Assembly (NCBI GenBank): GCA_938028745.1
Contig: CALIZL010000050.1
Span: forward strand, 1 to 64,000
DNA: 64,000 nt
Reading direction: 5' to 3'
Source of the DNA: an uncultured Prevotella sp.
GTDB lineage: Bacteria; Bacteroidota; Bacteroidia; Bacteroidales; Bacteroidaceae
The notes below the pieces were generated by a model. The model made no database searches and was not told the origin of the DNA. It worked only from the letters and a program-made list of their open reading frames with translations. How positions within the stretch are numbered: the first letter of the stretch is position 1; each line of letters opens with the position of its first letter. The position numbers were made by a program, and so were the translations under genes. Shown here piece by piece: positions 16,323 to 24,795 of the stretch.

Positions 16323-16895
16323 TTATTTCTGTTTCTTACAAGCTTTCTTGAGACACTTCACCGAGCGCGCGGCCAATTTCTTAAAGATGTCGCGCAAGCG
16401 TTGGCTTTCCGTGTATTGGCTACCACTGGAAAGGTCGTCGATGCGAAGTTTGGTAATCTCCTTGTTGCCATCGTATATGTCCACTTCGCATGCCAGATGG
16501 GCATCGCCAGAACCGAAACCAATAACCACGGCCAGCGCAGTTATGCCCAGGTGCAGGCGTTTCATCTTCACCACAAGGCGCAAGGGTGTGCCCTCATCTT
16601 TTTCGGCAATGGCTTTCAGTGCGCCTTTGTTGTCTTTGTTCCATTTCTCCACAAACTGGCTTACGCACAGTTCCATGTCGCTTTTCCAGTCGCGTACGTT
16701 TTCTTCGCCCCTGTCTTGCAAGTACTGCATGCAGGGCTTGCCCTCGATATTGAGGTCCGAGTAGTCTACTTCCACCACGCATTTTTGCTGGTCGTTAACA
16801 ATGCAGGCATTCCCTCTGATAAAGTTCATGTCGCTGTCGGCCATAGCTTTCGGCGCAAAGGCCAGCATGGCGAGTGCCAAAATAAAATGTTTCAT
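16323..16895 (-). CDS. Secreted lysine-rich protein of unknown function
   Basis: A 190-residue protein with a signal peptide ending AMA-D near residue 20. The mature part contains six cysteines, a hydrophobic central segment (LGITALAVVIGFGSG) and a very basic tail (KKLAARSVKCLKKACKKQK). The region LRLVVKMKRLHLG to ITKLRIDDLSSGS faintly resembles periplasmic DUF4410-type proteins, but I do not claim the family. Its place between ketosynthase and methyltransferase genes on the same strand makes it part of the pigment cluster, perhaps in delivery or anchoring at the envelope. Confidence 0.65.
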   Translation of the reverse strand: MKHFILALAMLAFAPKAMADSDMNFIRGNACIVNDQQKCVVEVDYSDLNIEGKPCMQYLQDRGEENVRDWKSDMELCVSQFVEKWNKDNKGALKAIAEKDEGTPLRLVVKMKRLHLGITALAVVIGFGSGDAHLACEVDIYDGNKEITKLRIDDLSSGSQYTESQRLRDIFKKLAARSVKCLKKACKKQK

Positions 16896-16987
16896 AACGC
16901 TAGGTATTAAGTTTGGTGCATGGCTTGCGCCGCCCAGAGGCTTGCCCCATCGGTGCTTTTTGTGGCAGGTTGGGGGTGCGCAGCATG

Positions 16988-18205
16988 CTATTTTTTTATG
17001 ATAAGTGCGCTGTTGGTGCCGCCGAACCCGAACGAATTGCTCAGCACCGTATTTACTTGTGTGTCGATGCGATGCGTGGCCAGTCGCAGTTTGGCCGAGT
17101 GTTCGTCGGGGTTTTCAAAGTTGATGTTGGGTGCCACAAAGCCGCCTTGCATCATCAGTATGGAGTAAACCACCTCGCTTGCGCCCGCCATCCAGCACTC
17201 GTGCCCTGTCATGCCTTTGGTAGAACTAATCCAGGGCATGTGTTGGCCAAACAATCGGTCGAGCGCGATGGCCTCGAACATGTCGCCTTGCAGCGTAGAT
17301 GTGGCGTGCGCATTAACGTAATCGATGTCGGCAGGCGACAGGTTGGCATCGTTCAAGGCTCGCGTCATGGCCGTAACCGACCCTTCATCGCTGGGTTGCG
17401 ATATGCCGCCGCCGTTGCTCGAAAAGCCATATCCCACCACTTCGCACAGGATTGTGGCACCTCGCGCCACGGCATGGTCGTACTCTTCGAGCACCAATGC
17501 TGCCGCACCACCGCTGGGTATCAGTCCGTCGCGGTCGCGGTCGAAGGGTCGCGAGGCACTCTGCGGGTCGTCCATGCGCTTAGAAAAGGCACCAAGGGCA
17601 TCGAAGGTGGCCATCGAGTAGAGGTTTACCTCTTGTGCGCCGCCGCAAAGCACCATGTTTTGCAGCCCTTGTTTAATCATCATGTAGCCCAATCCGATAG
17701 CGTGACTGCCACTGGCACATGCCGCACTGACGGTGAAGTTGATGCCGCGCAGGTGGAAGATGGTGCTTAGGTTCATCGTCACCGTCGAGTTCATCGACTG
17801 GAAGATGTAGCCCGAACCCAGCAGTTGCGAGTCGTGTTTCTCGCGCATAATGGCCGCAGCCTCGATAACGGGCGTTGAAGAAGAGTCGTTACCGAAAATG
17901 CAGCCCACCTCGTTGGCCAGCAGATAATCGTCGTCGATGCCCGCCATAGCCAGGGCTTCGCGGCTAGCCATGAAAGCATATTCGCCCTCTTCGGGCAGTC
18001 CCGTGCGCATTCGTCGGTCTAGCAAGCCCTTCAATACGGGGCGTTCAACGATGCCCGTCAGTGCGCTTTGGTAGCCATAGGTAAGTCGTGCCTCGTCTAT
18101 TCCGATGCCCGATTGTCCTGCTCGCAGCGCAGCAGTTGTCTCTTCGGTGTTTTTTCCCAGGCATCCCCATACGCCGATGCCCGTTATTACCACTCTTTTT
18201 TGCAT
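16988..18205 (-). CDS. FabB/FabF-type 3-oxoacyl-ACP synthase
   Basis: A 405-residue ketosynthase without extra domains. The triad is complete: Cys163 (AACASGSH), His300 (NAHATST) and His335 (MTGHECW). It ends with the usual LSNSFGFGGTNSALI. In aryl-polyene systems a stand-alone KS (ApeR-like) makes the first condensation, while the KS-CLF pair extends. This gene is the best candidate for that role here. I start at 18205, where MQKRVVITGIG begins; an upstream in-frame ATG at 18304 would add 33 residues (including NSLTPYSLTP) that merely translate the GGAGTTAA word repeat. Confidence 0.9.
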   Translation of the reverse strand: MQKRVVITGIGVWGCLGKNTEETTAALRAGQSGIGIDEARLTYGYQSALTGIVERPVLKGLLDRRMRTGLPEEGEYAFMASREALAMAGIDDDYLLANEVGCIFGNDSSSTPVIEAAAIMREKHDSQLLGSGYIFQSMNSTVTMNLSTIFHLRGINFTVSAACASGSHAIGLGYMMIKQGLQNMVLCGGAQEVNLYSMATFDALGAFSKRMDDPQSASRPFDRDRDGLIPSGGAAALVLEEYDHAVARGATILCEVVGYGFSSNGGGISQPSDEGSVTAMTRALNDANLSPADIDYVNAHATSTLQGDMFEAIALDRLFGQHMPWISSTKGMTGHECWMAGASEVVYSILMMQGGFVAPNINFENPDEHSAKLRLATHRIDTQVNTVLSNSFGFGGTNSALIIKK

Positions 18206-18517
18206 TTGTTCTTTTTTAGGAGTTAAGGAGTAAGGAGTTAAGGAGTTAAGCCAAATGTTTTGTGACTTTCTCACTGCTCTCATCTTGAGGACTAAGCCAA
18301 ACATGTCGCGACTTTCTCTCAGTTCCTATCGTGAGGGTTAAACCAAACATGTTGCGACTTTCTTGTAGTTCTTATCTAGGAGTTAAACCAAACACGTTGT
18401 TGGCTTTAAGATAGGAGCTTAATGTTTGGAATATAGGCCATTACTTGTTGTACTCGATGCACCAGCAAGGCATTTGGCTTAACTCCTTAACTCCTTATTC
18501 CTTAACTCCTTGATAAT
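18206..18517. repeat. GGAGTTAA word-repeat region
   Basis: The gap between ketoreductase and ketosynthase starts with AGGAGTTAAGGAGTAAGG and ends with the complementary TTAACTCCTTAACTCC. Between them are three near-copies of a unit of about 60 bases containing CCAAACATGTCGCGACTTTCT. The arms could pair over a long distance. Confidence 0.7.
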
Positions 18518-19240
18518 TTACAGCCCTCCCGTAATGCTGATAGTCTCTCCCGTGATGTACGCAGCCTCATCCGATGCGAGGAAAGCCACCAGTGCGGCCA
18601 CCTCTTCGGCCTTTCCAAAGCGTTTCATGGGTACGATTTTTTTCAGCTCGTCTTGGTTTAAGTCGCCCGTCATGTCGCTTTCTATAAATCCGGGAGCCAC
18701 GGCATTCACCGTAACCTTGCGTGCGGCCACCTCTTGCGCCAAGGCTTTTGTGGCACCGATAAGCGCGGCCTTAGCGGCCGAATAGTTCACTTGGCCAGCC
18801 ATGCCTTTCAGTCCCGACACGGATGAGATGTTTACAATGCGCCCATGACGGTGTGTAAGCATGTCTTTCAGCAGTCGGCGCGTTAGGTAGAAGAAGGCGT
18901 TGAGCGATGTTTGCAACACGCTTTCCCACTCTTCGTTCTGCATAAACACCATCAGGTTGTCGCGACGTATGCCCGCATTGTTCACCAACACGTCGATATA
19001 CTCGTCGGGATGGCGTTGCTGCCATTGCTCCACGGCTTGCTCTATGGCGTTGGGTTGCGCCACATCAAAGCGCAACAGCTCGGCTTGTCCGCCTTCTGCC
19101 ACGATTTGATCGCGTGTTTGTTGTGCAGCTTCGTCGTTGTGTAGGTAGTTAATCACCACGGCATAACCTTGCTTAGCCAGCTTAAAGGCTATGGCTCTGC
19201 CGATGCCGCGCGATGCTCCTGTTACCAATACATATCTCAT
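18518..19240 (-). CDS. 3-oxoacyl-ACP reductase (FabG-type)
   Basis: A 240-residue short-chain dehydrogenase: TGASRGIG at residues 7-14 for NADP(H), NNAG at 87-90, and the catalytic Ser140, Tyr153, Lys157. The TGE.ISITGGL ending is that of FabG. It reduces 3-oxoacyl-ACP to the 3-hydroxy form during polyene assembly (ApeQ-like). It is the first gene of the cluster. I start at 19240 because a strong -7 box (TATCTTTG) lies at 19293-19300. The longer frame, with ATG at 19315, would begin upstream of that promoter. Confidence 0.92.
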   Translation of the reverse strand: MRYVLVTGASRGIGRAIAFKLAKQGYAVVINYLHNDEAAQQTRDQIVAEGGQAELLRFDVAQPNAIEQAVEQWQQRHPDEYIDVLVNNAGIRRDNLMVFMQNEEWESVLQTSLNAFFYLTRRLLKDMLTHRHGRIVNISSVSGLKGMAGQVNYSAAKAALIGATKALAQEVAARKVTVNAVAPGFIESDMTGDLNQDELKKIVPMKRFGKAEEVAALVAFLASDEAAYITGETISITGGL

Positions 19241-19292
19241 CTGATGTTTCTTTTCAGTAAATTTAGGGATAACAAACCCCTCTTGTAACTTG

Positions 19293-19300
19293 CAAAGATA
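19293..19300 (-). promoter_or_regulatory. -7 promoter box of the pigment operon
   Basis: TATCTTTG on the minus strand matches the Bacteroidota -7 consensus TAnnTTTG, about 53 bases before the ketoreductase start. No clear TTTG was found at the -33 position, so the promoter may need an activator. It is the only consensus box I found for the whole 14-kb cluster. Confidence 0.6.
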
Positions 19301-19379
19301 AGTATATTTTCGCAAATCATTCCATTATTTGCTTTTATTATTAGATTTTTCAAATGCAAGCGATGGTGTGAAGGGAGGA

Positions 19380-19565
19380 AAAGGGCTCTTCTCACCCCCT
19401 ACTGGCCTCACCCCCAGCCCCTCTCCAAGGGGAGAGGGGAGTGGTATGCCTTGTGTGTTGCACGTTTGTTACTGGTAAACTTGTTATCTGTCAGCCTCAC
19501 CCCCCAGCCCCTACCAGCCTCACCCCCAACCCCTCTCCAAGGGGAGAGGGGGAGTGATATGCTTT
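19380..19565. repeat. Two GC-rich palindromic elements
   Basis: There are two adjacent copies of the palindrome element with core CCCCTCTCCAAGGGGAGAGGGG (9-bp stems, 4-base loop), each preceded by CCTCACCCCC and followed by GTGGTATGCC or a close form. Other copies lie at 42597, 42744, 42886, 45870, 46130, 46948 and 47217. Confidence 0.85.
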
Positions 19566-19617
19566 GTGTATTGGGTGCCTGTTATTCTCAACTTATCTAC
19601 TCGTTAGCTGATGTTAT

Positions 19618-20255
19618 GTCCACTTTTCAGCAAAAGTTTTAACATTATGGCTGCGATTTTCTCCGCCAATCGCCTACCTTGTCGCAAATAATCGATTCTC
19701 GTGGAGGTTTGTTTTGAGGAAAATAGGGGGTAGTTGGAAATGCAGACGGAATGAATTTTTATTTAATAAAATGGTTGTTTGTACCCGTTTTGGGGATGTT
19801 TGCTGCTAATTGTAGTGCAATATGCCGCTAAATGCAGTGCGTTTTGATGCTAAATGCAGTGCATTTTGGTGCTAAACGCAGTACGTTTTGGTGCTAAATG
19901 CAAGGTGTTTTGGTGCTAAACGCAGGGTGATATGCAGCTAAATGCACGATGATAAGCATAAAAATACGCCGCATTTGTATAAACATGACCTTTTAGAACC
20001 ACTAAATATGTGGCTAAAAAGGGCAAAATAGCCGTTAAAAAGTGGATTTTTGGGGGGTAAAAAGCAGGTATTTGGTAGTGAAAAATAGCGAGTGGGCAAC
20101 CAATTAGAAAGCTAAAATGGTGCTAAATGCAGGTAATGGTCTTAAATTTGGTGTAAGAATAAATGGTGCAAACCCGAAAAATGTGCCCAATGGCATGTTT
20201 AGGGAGCTTTATTCTCGCTAGAATGAGATGAAGTTTTTAACCGTTTTGTAAAAGA
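19618..20255 (+). repeat. Long dispersed repeat LR, copy B
   Basis: A roughly 638-bp element that begins GTCCACTTTTCAGCAAAAG and ends after CTCGCTAGAATGAG and GTTTTGTAAAA. Its middle has at least four 22-bp units of the type TTTTGGTGCTAAACGCAGTA, then the CATAAAAATACGCCG, TTTTAGAACCA, GGCTAAAAAGGGCAAAAT and GAGTGGGCAACCAATTAG blocks shared with copy C. It is followed by words like GAGTTTATGAGTTTGTGAG, as the other copies are. It contains no credible reading frame. Confidence 0.87.
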
Positions 20256-20635
20256 TATGGTAATTTTTTTAAGGGTGTGAGTTAGTGAGTTTATGAGTTT
20301 GTGAGTTTGTGGGTTTATAAGTTTATGAGTTCATGAGCTTGTGATTTTGTGGGGTTATGAGTTCATGAGTTATCAAATGCTGCAAAGGTAATAAATAAAA
20401 GACATGCCAGAGGTTTCAGCCTAGCAAATGTCCATTACGCCTAAGTTCACGAAGTTTTTAGTTTGTAAGGTGATGAGGTTATCGGTTGTGGGTACACGCG
20501 AAAGGGAAGAAGTAGAGATGGAGTGGAATGAAGTATGGCTGTTAGCGTTTGATGAGCGTGGCGGTTGTATTGTTATCGCCTTTCGTTTACAAGCCTATCA
20601 TCTTATTAAGGTAATAAATCCAAATCGTACATTAC
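20256..20635. other. Short-word repeats and unassigned spacer
   Basis: The first 120 bases are GTGAGTTTATGAG-type words that follow every long repeat copy. The rest has no feature I can support. The open frame at 20428-20724 lacks any recognisable motif and runs into a MITE-like element. Confidence 0.5.
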
Positions 20636-20795
20636 AGCGCTTATCAAATATTTTGAGTTGTTTGCATTGCTTCCTGTGCATCTTTCGTTTGCTAGTCGGC
20701 ATATTTTCTGTCTTACTCTCTTGACGTAGCCCGCTACGCCTTTAAGGGTGTAAGACAGGCAATATGCTCAACAATACACAAAATATGAACAGGCT
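20636..20795. repeat. MITE-like palindromic element 1
   Basis: Imperfect inverted ends, CTTATCAAATATTTTGAGTTG at the left and CAATACACAAAATATGAACA at the right, enclose about 115 bases with a central hairpin CGTAGCCCGCTACG. The inside aligns with the element at 62485: GGCAT.TTTT, TCTTACTCTCT, the hairpin, AAGG and GTAAG occur in the same order. No transposase is encoded. It lies just downstream of the GH85 terminator. Confidence 0.65.
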
Positions 20796-20823
20796 CTAAT
20801 GCCCGATTTGGGATAAAGCAAAA

Positions 20824-20857
20824 GCCCGATGCCGAGCATTGCGCTGCGGCATCGGGC
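20824..20857 (-). terminator. Terminator of the GH85 genes
   Basis: An 11-bp perfect stem, GCCCGATGCCG paired with CGGCATCGGGC, with a 12-base loop, lies 35 bases past the stop at 20892. On the minus strand it is followed by TTTTGCTTT, a modest T-rich tail. Confidence 0.75.
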
Positions 20858-20891
20858 AAGTGTTATGGTTGTGCTGAATTGGGCTTATGGC

Positions 20892-23800
20892 CTATTCTTT
20901 AACCACTTTAACTGCTTTATACAGTTTTCCGTTCTTCATTACGCGAACGATGTAAAGACCCTTGGCACCGGTGATGGCCACGTTAACCACGTCGCCAGCA
21001 TTGGCCGTTGCCTTGGTGTTCTGCATTACGGCACCGTTAACGCCCGTTACCTGTATGGTATATTCGCCACCTTCGGCAAAGCGTAGGTTCACACTTTCAA
21101 CGAAGGGGTTGGGATATAGGGCGAAGTCGGCAGCTTCAACGGCATTAACACCATTGGTTGTGCCCGTTACCTCAACGATATCGGTCACGGTCTTGGTATC
21201 TTCACCCCAGAGGTTGGCCAGTTTCAGCGTTGCAGCGTACTTGCCGGCAGCGGCATAGGTAACAGTAGCCACATCGCCCCTGCCAATAACGTTTGCTCCA
21301 TCGAGCGTCCAGGTGGCTTGTGTCTTCACTTCTAGCGTACCAGAGATGCCGGGATAGCCCAGAACATTGTTGTTGTCTTCGCGTGGATCGTAGAAAGCGT
21401 TGTCCGTTTTCTCGCCGCCACCTTGTGCAATGGCCACAACGTCGCCCTTGAATTGTTCGCCGGCACTACCCCAGTTGGCGTACTTGCCATCGGCAGTTTT
21501 CTCTTCAAAGGTGTAGTATCCGCGCAAGTTGGCGGGCACATTGCCTTTGCTGTAACCATTCATACATTGTTTCACTTCTTCGGCAGATAGGAACTTGTCC
21601 CATACTTGCACTTCGTCTATCACTCCGTTAAAGCCAGCCTTGTACACGTTGCCGCCACCGATAAATATGTCTGCAAGCTCGTTTCTGCGTATGCGGCCAT
21701 CTCCGCTATCTTCACGGCGAGTAGATGCACCGAAGAAAGCGTTAGCCACTTGCTTACCGTTGAAGTATATGCACTGCCTGCCGCCATCTTGCGTTACAAC
21801 GATGTGGGTCCACACGCCAGGTACAACTTGATAGCCGGTTGACATCATGTCTGCTTTGGGATCATCGTGGTCTTTCCAGCCCATCGTGTTGAACGAAACC
21901 TCGTTTGCTGCGTGGTTTTTCCATTGCGGACGGATGGTTACCCAAAGGTCTCCCCAGTTGTTGTGGGGCCAATTGTCCTTAATGGTATTTTTGTTAATGA
22001 GGTTTGTTCCTTGCTTGTCGTGTCTGAATGGCTCGGCTTTGAACCAAAGGGCGTACGAATAGGTTGTGCCTTGCTGCAAGTCGGCAGGCATGCGGAACAT
22101 GCTGGGGTCGCTGATGATAAGACCTCTGGACACTTTGCCGTCGCCTTTCTTGCCCGTAAAGCTGTACTTCACTTCTTCGCCGGCTTTGGTTTGTTGTTTG
22201 CTGGGCGTTATGTTTTCGATGTGTGGCACGGCACCAGTGCTTTCGGGCGAAACCTGAATGAAGCCGCGATTGAGATGCTCTTGGCCTGTGTTGTCTACCA
22301 ATCTAACGTCGTACACGCCAACCTCATCGAGTTTGAGGTTGCAGCTCGTTGCGTTCTCTGCGCTGAAAAGAACTCGCTTATCGCTAGGTCTGATAACTTC
22401 CCACTTTTGTGCGGGCTCTTCGATAAGGTCTTCTAGGCTGAGCGTAAACTCTTCTCCGGGCTTGATAACGGCCTTGCTAAGCTTGGCGGTGTGCAGAGGT
22501 TGGTTGTAAGGGATGTCGGTCCATTCGGTCCAAGCAATGTCCGAATGGTTAAGTCCGTCGGGCGAGATGGCTCTAACACCCATTCTTACCTGGCGGTTTG
22601 CCTTGTCTGACGACACTGGCGCATCTACAACGTATGCCGCCCACGATGTGGTAGCGGTGAGTAATTGCTCTTTTCCACCTTTCGGTTGCACGTAGATTTC
22701 GTAGTACCAGGTGTCAACTTCGTCGTTATAGGTTTTCTTTGCGCCCGTACCGTCGTCGCTGTAATAGCGCATCTTGAAGTCGAAGGCATTGTAACGGCCT
22801 CTAAGAACTTTCAGTTCGCCTACGGTAGGCTTCTTGGTGTTGAAGGTTTGTTGGGGATTGCGCACGGCCATTTCGCCCACCAGCATGTTGTAGTTGGGGG
22901 TTGTTCCTTCTACTTTGATACCAAGCATGGCCACAGTGGCGTTGGCCGTGATGCCAAAGTCGGACATTTTAGCGGTGAAGGTGTTCCATTGTCCTGTCTT
23001 TTGTGCATCGGGTATGGCCACTTCCTTATACTTGTTGGTTTCGCCTTTCAGTGCGATGAACAGCTTGGCGTGGGTTTTGTTGCCCTCGGTAAGCTTGTAG
23101 GTGATGCTAAGCGTATTGTCGGCCGTTACGTCGAGCATGGTTTTGAACAGCTTAACGTGCGAAGCCGCCGTTTGTCCGTGCAGGCTAAGGCACGAACCGC
23201 CAAAGTAAGCCTCGTCGAAAGTGAGGTCGGCCTTAATCAATGAGGGGTAAGAGGCGGCGTCTACCTTGTCTTCTGCGTTGGTAATCCACCAGCGCCACGT
23301 GGGCATAATGTCTTGCGTGTTGATGTTATGCCACTTGTGGTCGAAGGTAACTTCGCCTTGGTTGTAGAACTTCAAGCCGTTGCCCAGGTTAAATCGCGAC
23401 ACGAAGGGCACACTGGTGATGGTGCTCTTGGCGGTTAGCAACGAAGAGAGTCCGTGGAAACGTTGTAGAGAAGCGTTGGAGAGGTTGCAGGCATCGGTGA
23501 ATTCGGGACGATAAGCCGGGTTACGATGTCCGCCGCTGAAACATAGCTCTTGCTTTAAGAGGTAAGCCTTTTGTATGGCGATGTCTGAGGTTCCGTCGTC
23601 GGTTGAACTCTGGTGCAGCAAGCTTTGGCTGTGCGCGCCCCAGAAACCAACAGATGCCTTGGTTTGTGAAAGTGCGCGCCAAGAGTGGCTTCCGCCAGAG
23701 AGGCGCATGCCATTTTTCTGGATGTCGCAGCCTGCATAGATGTCGTAGCTGCTTCTGTTCATCCTTTCGGCCTTACGTGCAGAGTTGTCTAATTGGCCTT

Positions 23801-24659
23801 TGCTCCATCCGTAGTTGAAGAAGAGCATGTCTACAACAGGCTTATCGCCCGTACCAAACATCTCTTCGTTGTGGATGCTTAGGCCTGCATCGTTGGTGAT
23901 ATTGCCCGAAGCGTCGGTTAAGTCGTACCAATATACTTGGAACTCCCAGTCTTGTTTCTTGCCTTCTTCGTGGCAAGCGGCGAAGAAATTGATGAGGCGA
24001 GTCATTGAACTACGGTCGGAATAGAACTCTGAGTTAACGCCGATACCGTTGATTCCATAGTACTTCATGTACTGTACCAGCTTCTCGGCATACTTGTACT
24101 TGCCATTTCTCGAATCGGTAAGCATTCTTAGCGTTGCTGCGTGGCCGCCAGTACCCCAGTTGATGTTGATGGTTGCCGCCCAAGGGATGGACATGAGGGT
24201 GCCTACCTTTACGCCGTTCTTGGCAGCTACGTCGGATAGGCCTGCCGAACACCTCACCCAAGGCGCCGTCCAGTTGCCGTGGATGTCGAGATAGCTCCAC
24301 AAACTGAAGTTATCTCCTTCGAAACAGTAGCGCGGAAAGGCCTTCCATGTGCTCGTTGGGTCGTCGAGTGGAACCCACAAGCACATCTTGCGCTTGCTGT
24401 CTACCGTAGCATCTACGGTATAATCGCCTTGTTCTGCGCCAATACGCTTTCTTGGCTTTACGCGCGAGATGAAAAACTCGTCGTCAATGCGCGATGCGTT
24501 GCCGATTGTTTTCCCTGGTTGCCAGCTCATGAAGCTGTTAATCCACTGGGTTTCGTCGGCCGTCGCGATGTCTAACGGATGCGATGGCGTTCGTTGCGCT
24601 TGGGCTGTGACGGCTATTGCCGACAGTGCCAAGGCCATCAATGTAGATTTTCTTTTCAT
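20892..24659 (-). CDS. Secreted GH85 endo-beta-N-acetylglucosaminidase, copy 1
   Basis: A 1255-residue secreted enzyme. After a signal peptide (ending AQAQ) comes a GH85 catalytic domain with CFEGDNFSLWSYLDIHGNW near 112-130 and the catalytic pair Asn209-x-Glu211 in GIGVNSEF. GH85 enzymes cut between the two GlcNAc residues of the N-glycan core by substrate-assisted hydrolysis. Further on are beta-sandwich domains, a LamG/concanavalin-like module (about 880-1060, SYALWFKAE) and a PKD-like stretch. The last 75 residues (FALYPNPFVESVNLRF to KLYKAVKVVKE) are a T9SS type A sorting domain, so the enzyme should be secreted or surface-bound. A paralogue lies 136 bases upstream. Confidence 0.93.
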   Translation of the reverse strand: MKRKSTLMALALSAIAVTAQAQRTPSHPLDIATADETQWINSFMSWQPGKTIGNASRIDDEFFISRVKPRKRIGAEQGDYTVDATVDSKRKMCLWVPLDDPTSTWKAFPRYCFEGDNFSLWSYLDIHGNWTAPWVRCSAGLSDVAAKNGVKVGTLMSIPWAATININWGTGGHAATLRMLTDSRNGKYKYAEKLVQYMKYYGINGIGVNSEFYSDRSSMTRLINFFAACHEEGKKQDWEFQVYWYDLTDASGNITNDAGLSIHNEEMFGTGDKPVVDMLFFNYGWSKGQLDNSARKAERMNRSSYDIYAGCDIQKNGMRLSGGSHSWRALSQTKASVGFWGAHSQSLLHQSSTDDGTSDIAIQKAYLLKQELCFSGGHRNPAYRPEFTDACNLSNASLQRFHGLSSLLTAKSTITSVPFVSRFNLGNGLKFYNQGEVTFDHKWHNINTQDIMPTWRWWITNAEDKVDAASYPSLIKADLTFDEAYFGGSCLSLHGQTAASHVKLFKTMLDVTADNTLSITYKLTEGNKTHAKLFIALKGETNKYKEVAIPDAQKTGQWNTFTAKMSDFGITANATVAMLGIKVEGTTPNYNMLVGEMAVRNPQQTFNTKKPTVGELKVLRGRYNAFDFKMRYYSDDGTGAKKTYNDEVDTWYYEIYVQPKGGKEQLLTATTSWAAYVVDAPVSSDKANRQVRMGVRAISPDGLNHSDIAWTEWTDIPYNQPLHTAKLSKAVIKPGEEFTLSLEDLIEEPAQKWEVIRPSDKRVLFSAENATSCNLKLDEVGVYDVRLVDNTGQEHLNRGFIQVSPESTGAVPHIENITPSKQQTKAGEEVKYSFTGKKGDGKVSRGLIISDPSMFRMPADLQQGTTYSYALWFKAEPFRHDKQGTNLINKNTIKDNWPHNNWGDLWVTIRPQWKNHAANEVSFNTMGWKDHDDPKADMMSTGYQVVPGVWTHIVVTQDGGRQCIYFNGKQVANAFFGASTRREDSGDGRIRRNELADIFIGGGNVYKAGFNGVIDEVQVWDKFLSAEEVKQCMNGYSKGNVPANLRGYYTFEEKTADGKYANWGSAGEQFKGDVVAIAQGGGEKTDNAFYDPREDNNNVLGYPGISGTLEVKTQATWTLDGANVIGRGDVATVTYAAAGKYAATLKLANLWGEDTKTVTDIVEVTGTTNGVNAVEAADFALYPNPFVESVNLRFAEGGEYTIQVTGVNGAVMQNTKATANAGDVVNVAITGAKGLYIVRVMKNGKLYKAVKVVKE

Positions 24660-24795
24660 TGTTTATAGTTTTATAAATACTTTGTTGGGGAGTTTCCCCA
24701 CGATTGTATGCAAATTTTAGGTGTTTAGGGTGCGCCGTCGCCGCTCTGTGTGGGCGAAAGCCCAGAGTAGGGCGACGATGGCGCACACGTTGCGA

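Noticed and set aside
20428..20724. 98-residue open frame on the plus strand
   Set aside because: It runs from unassigned spacer into the MITE-like element, has no recognisable motif and no promoter box.
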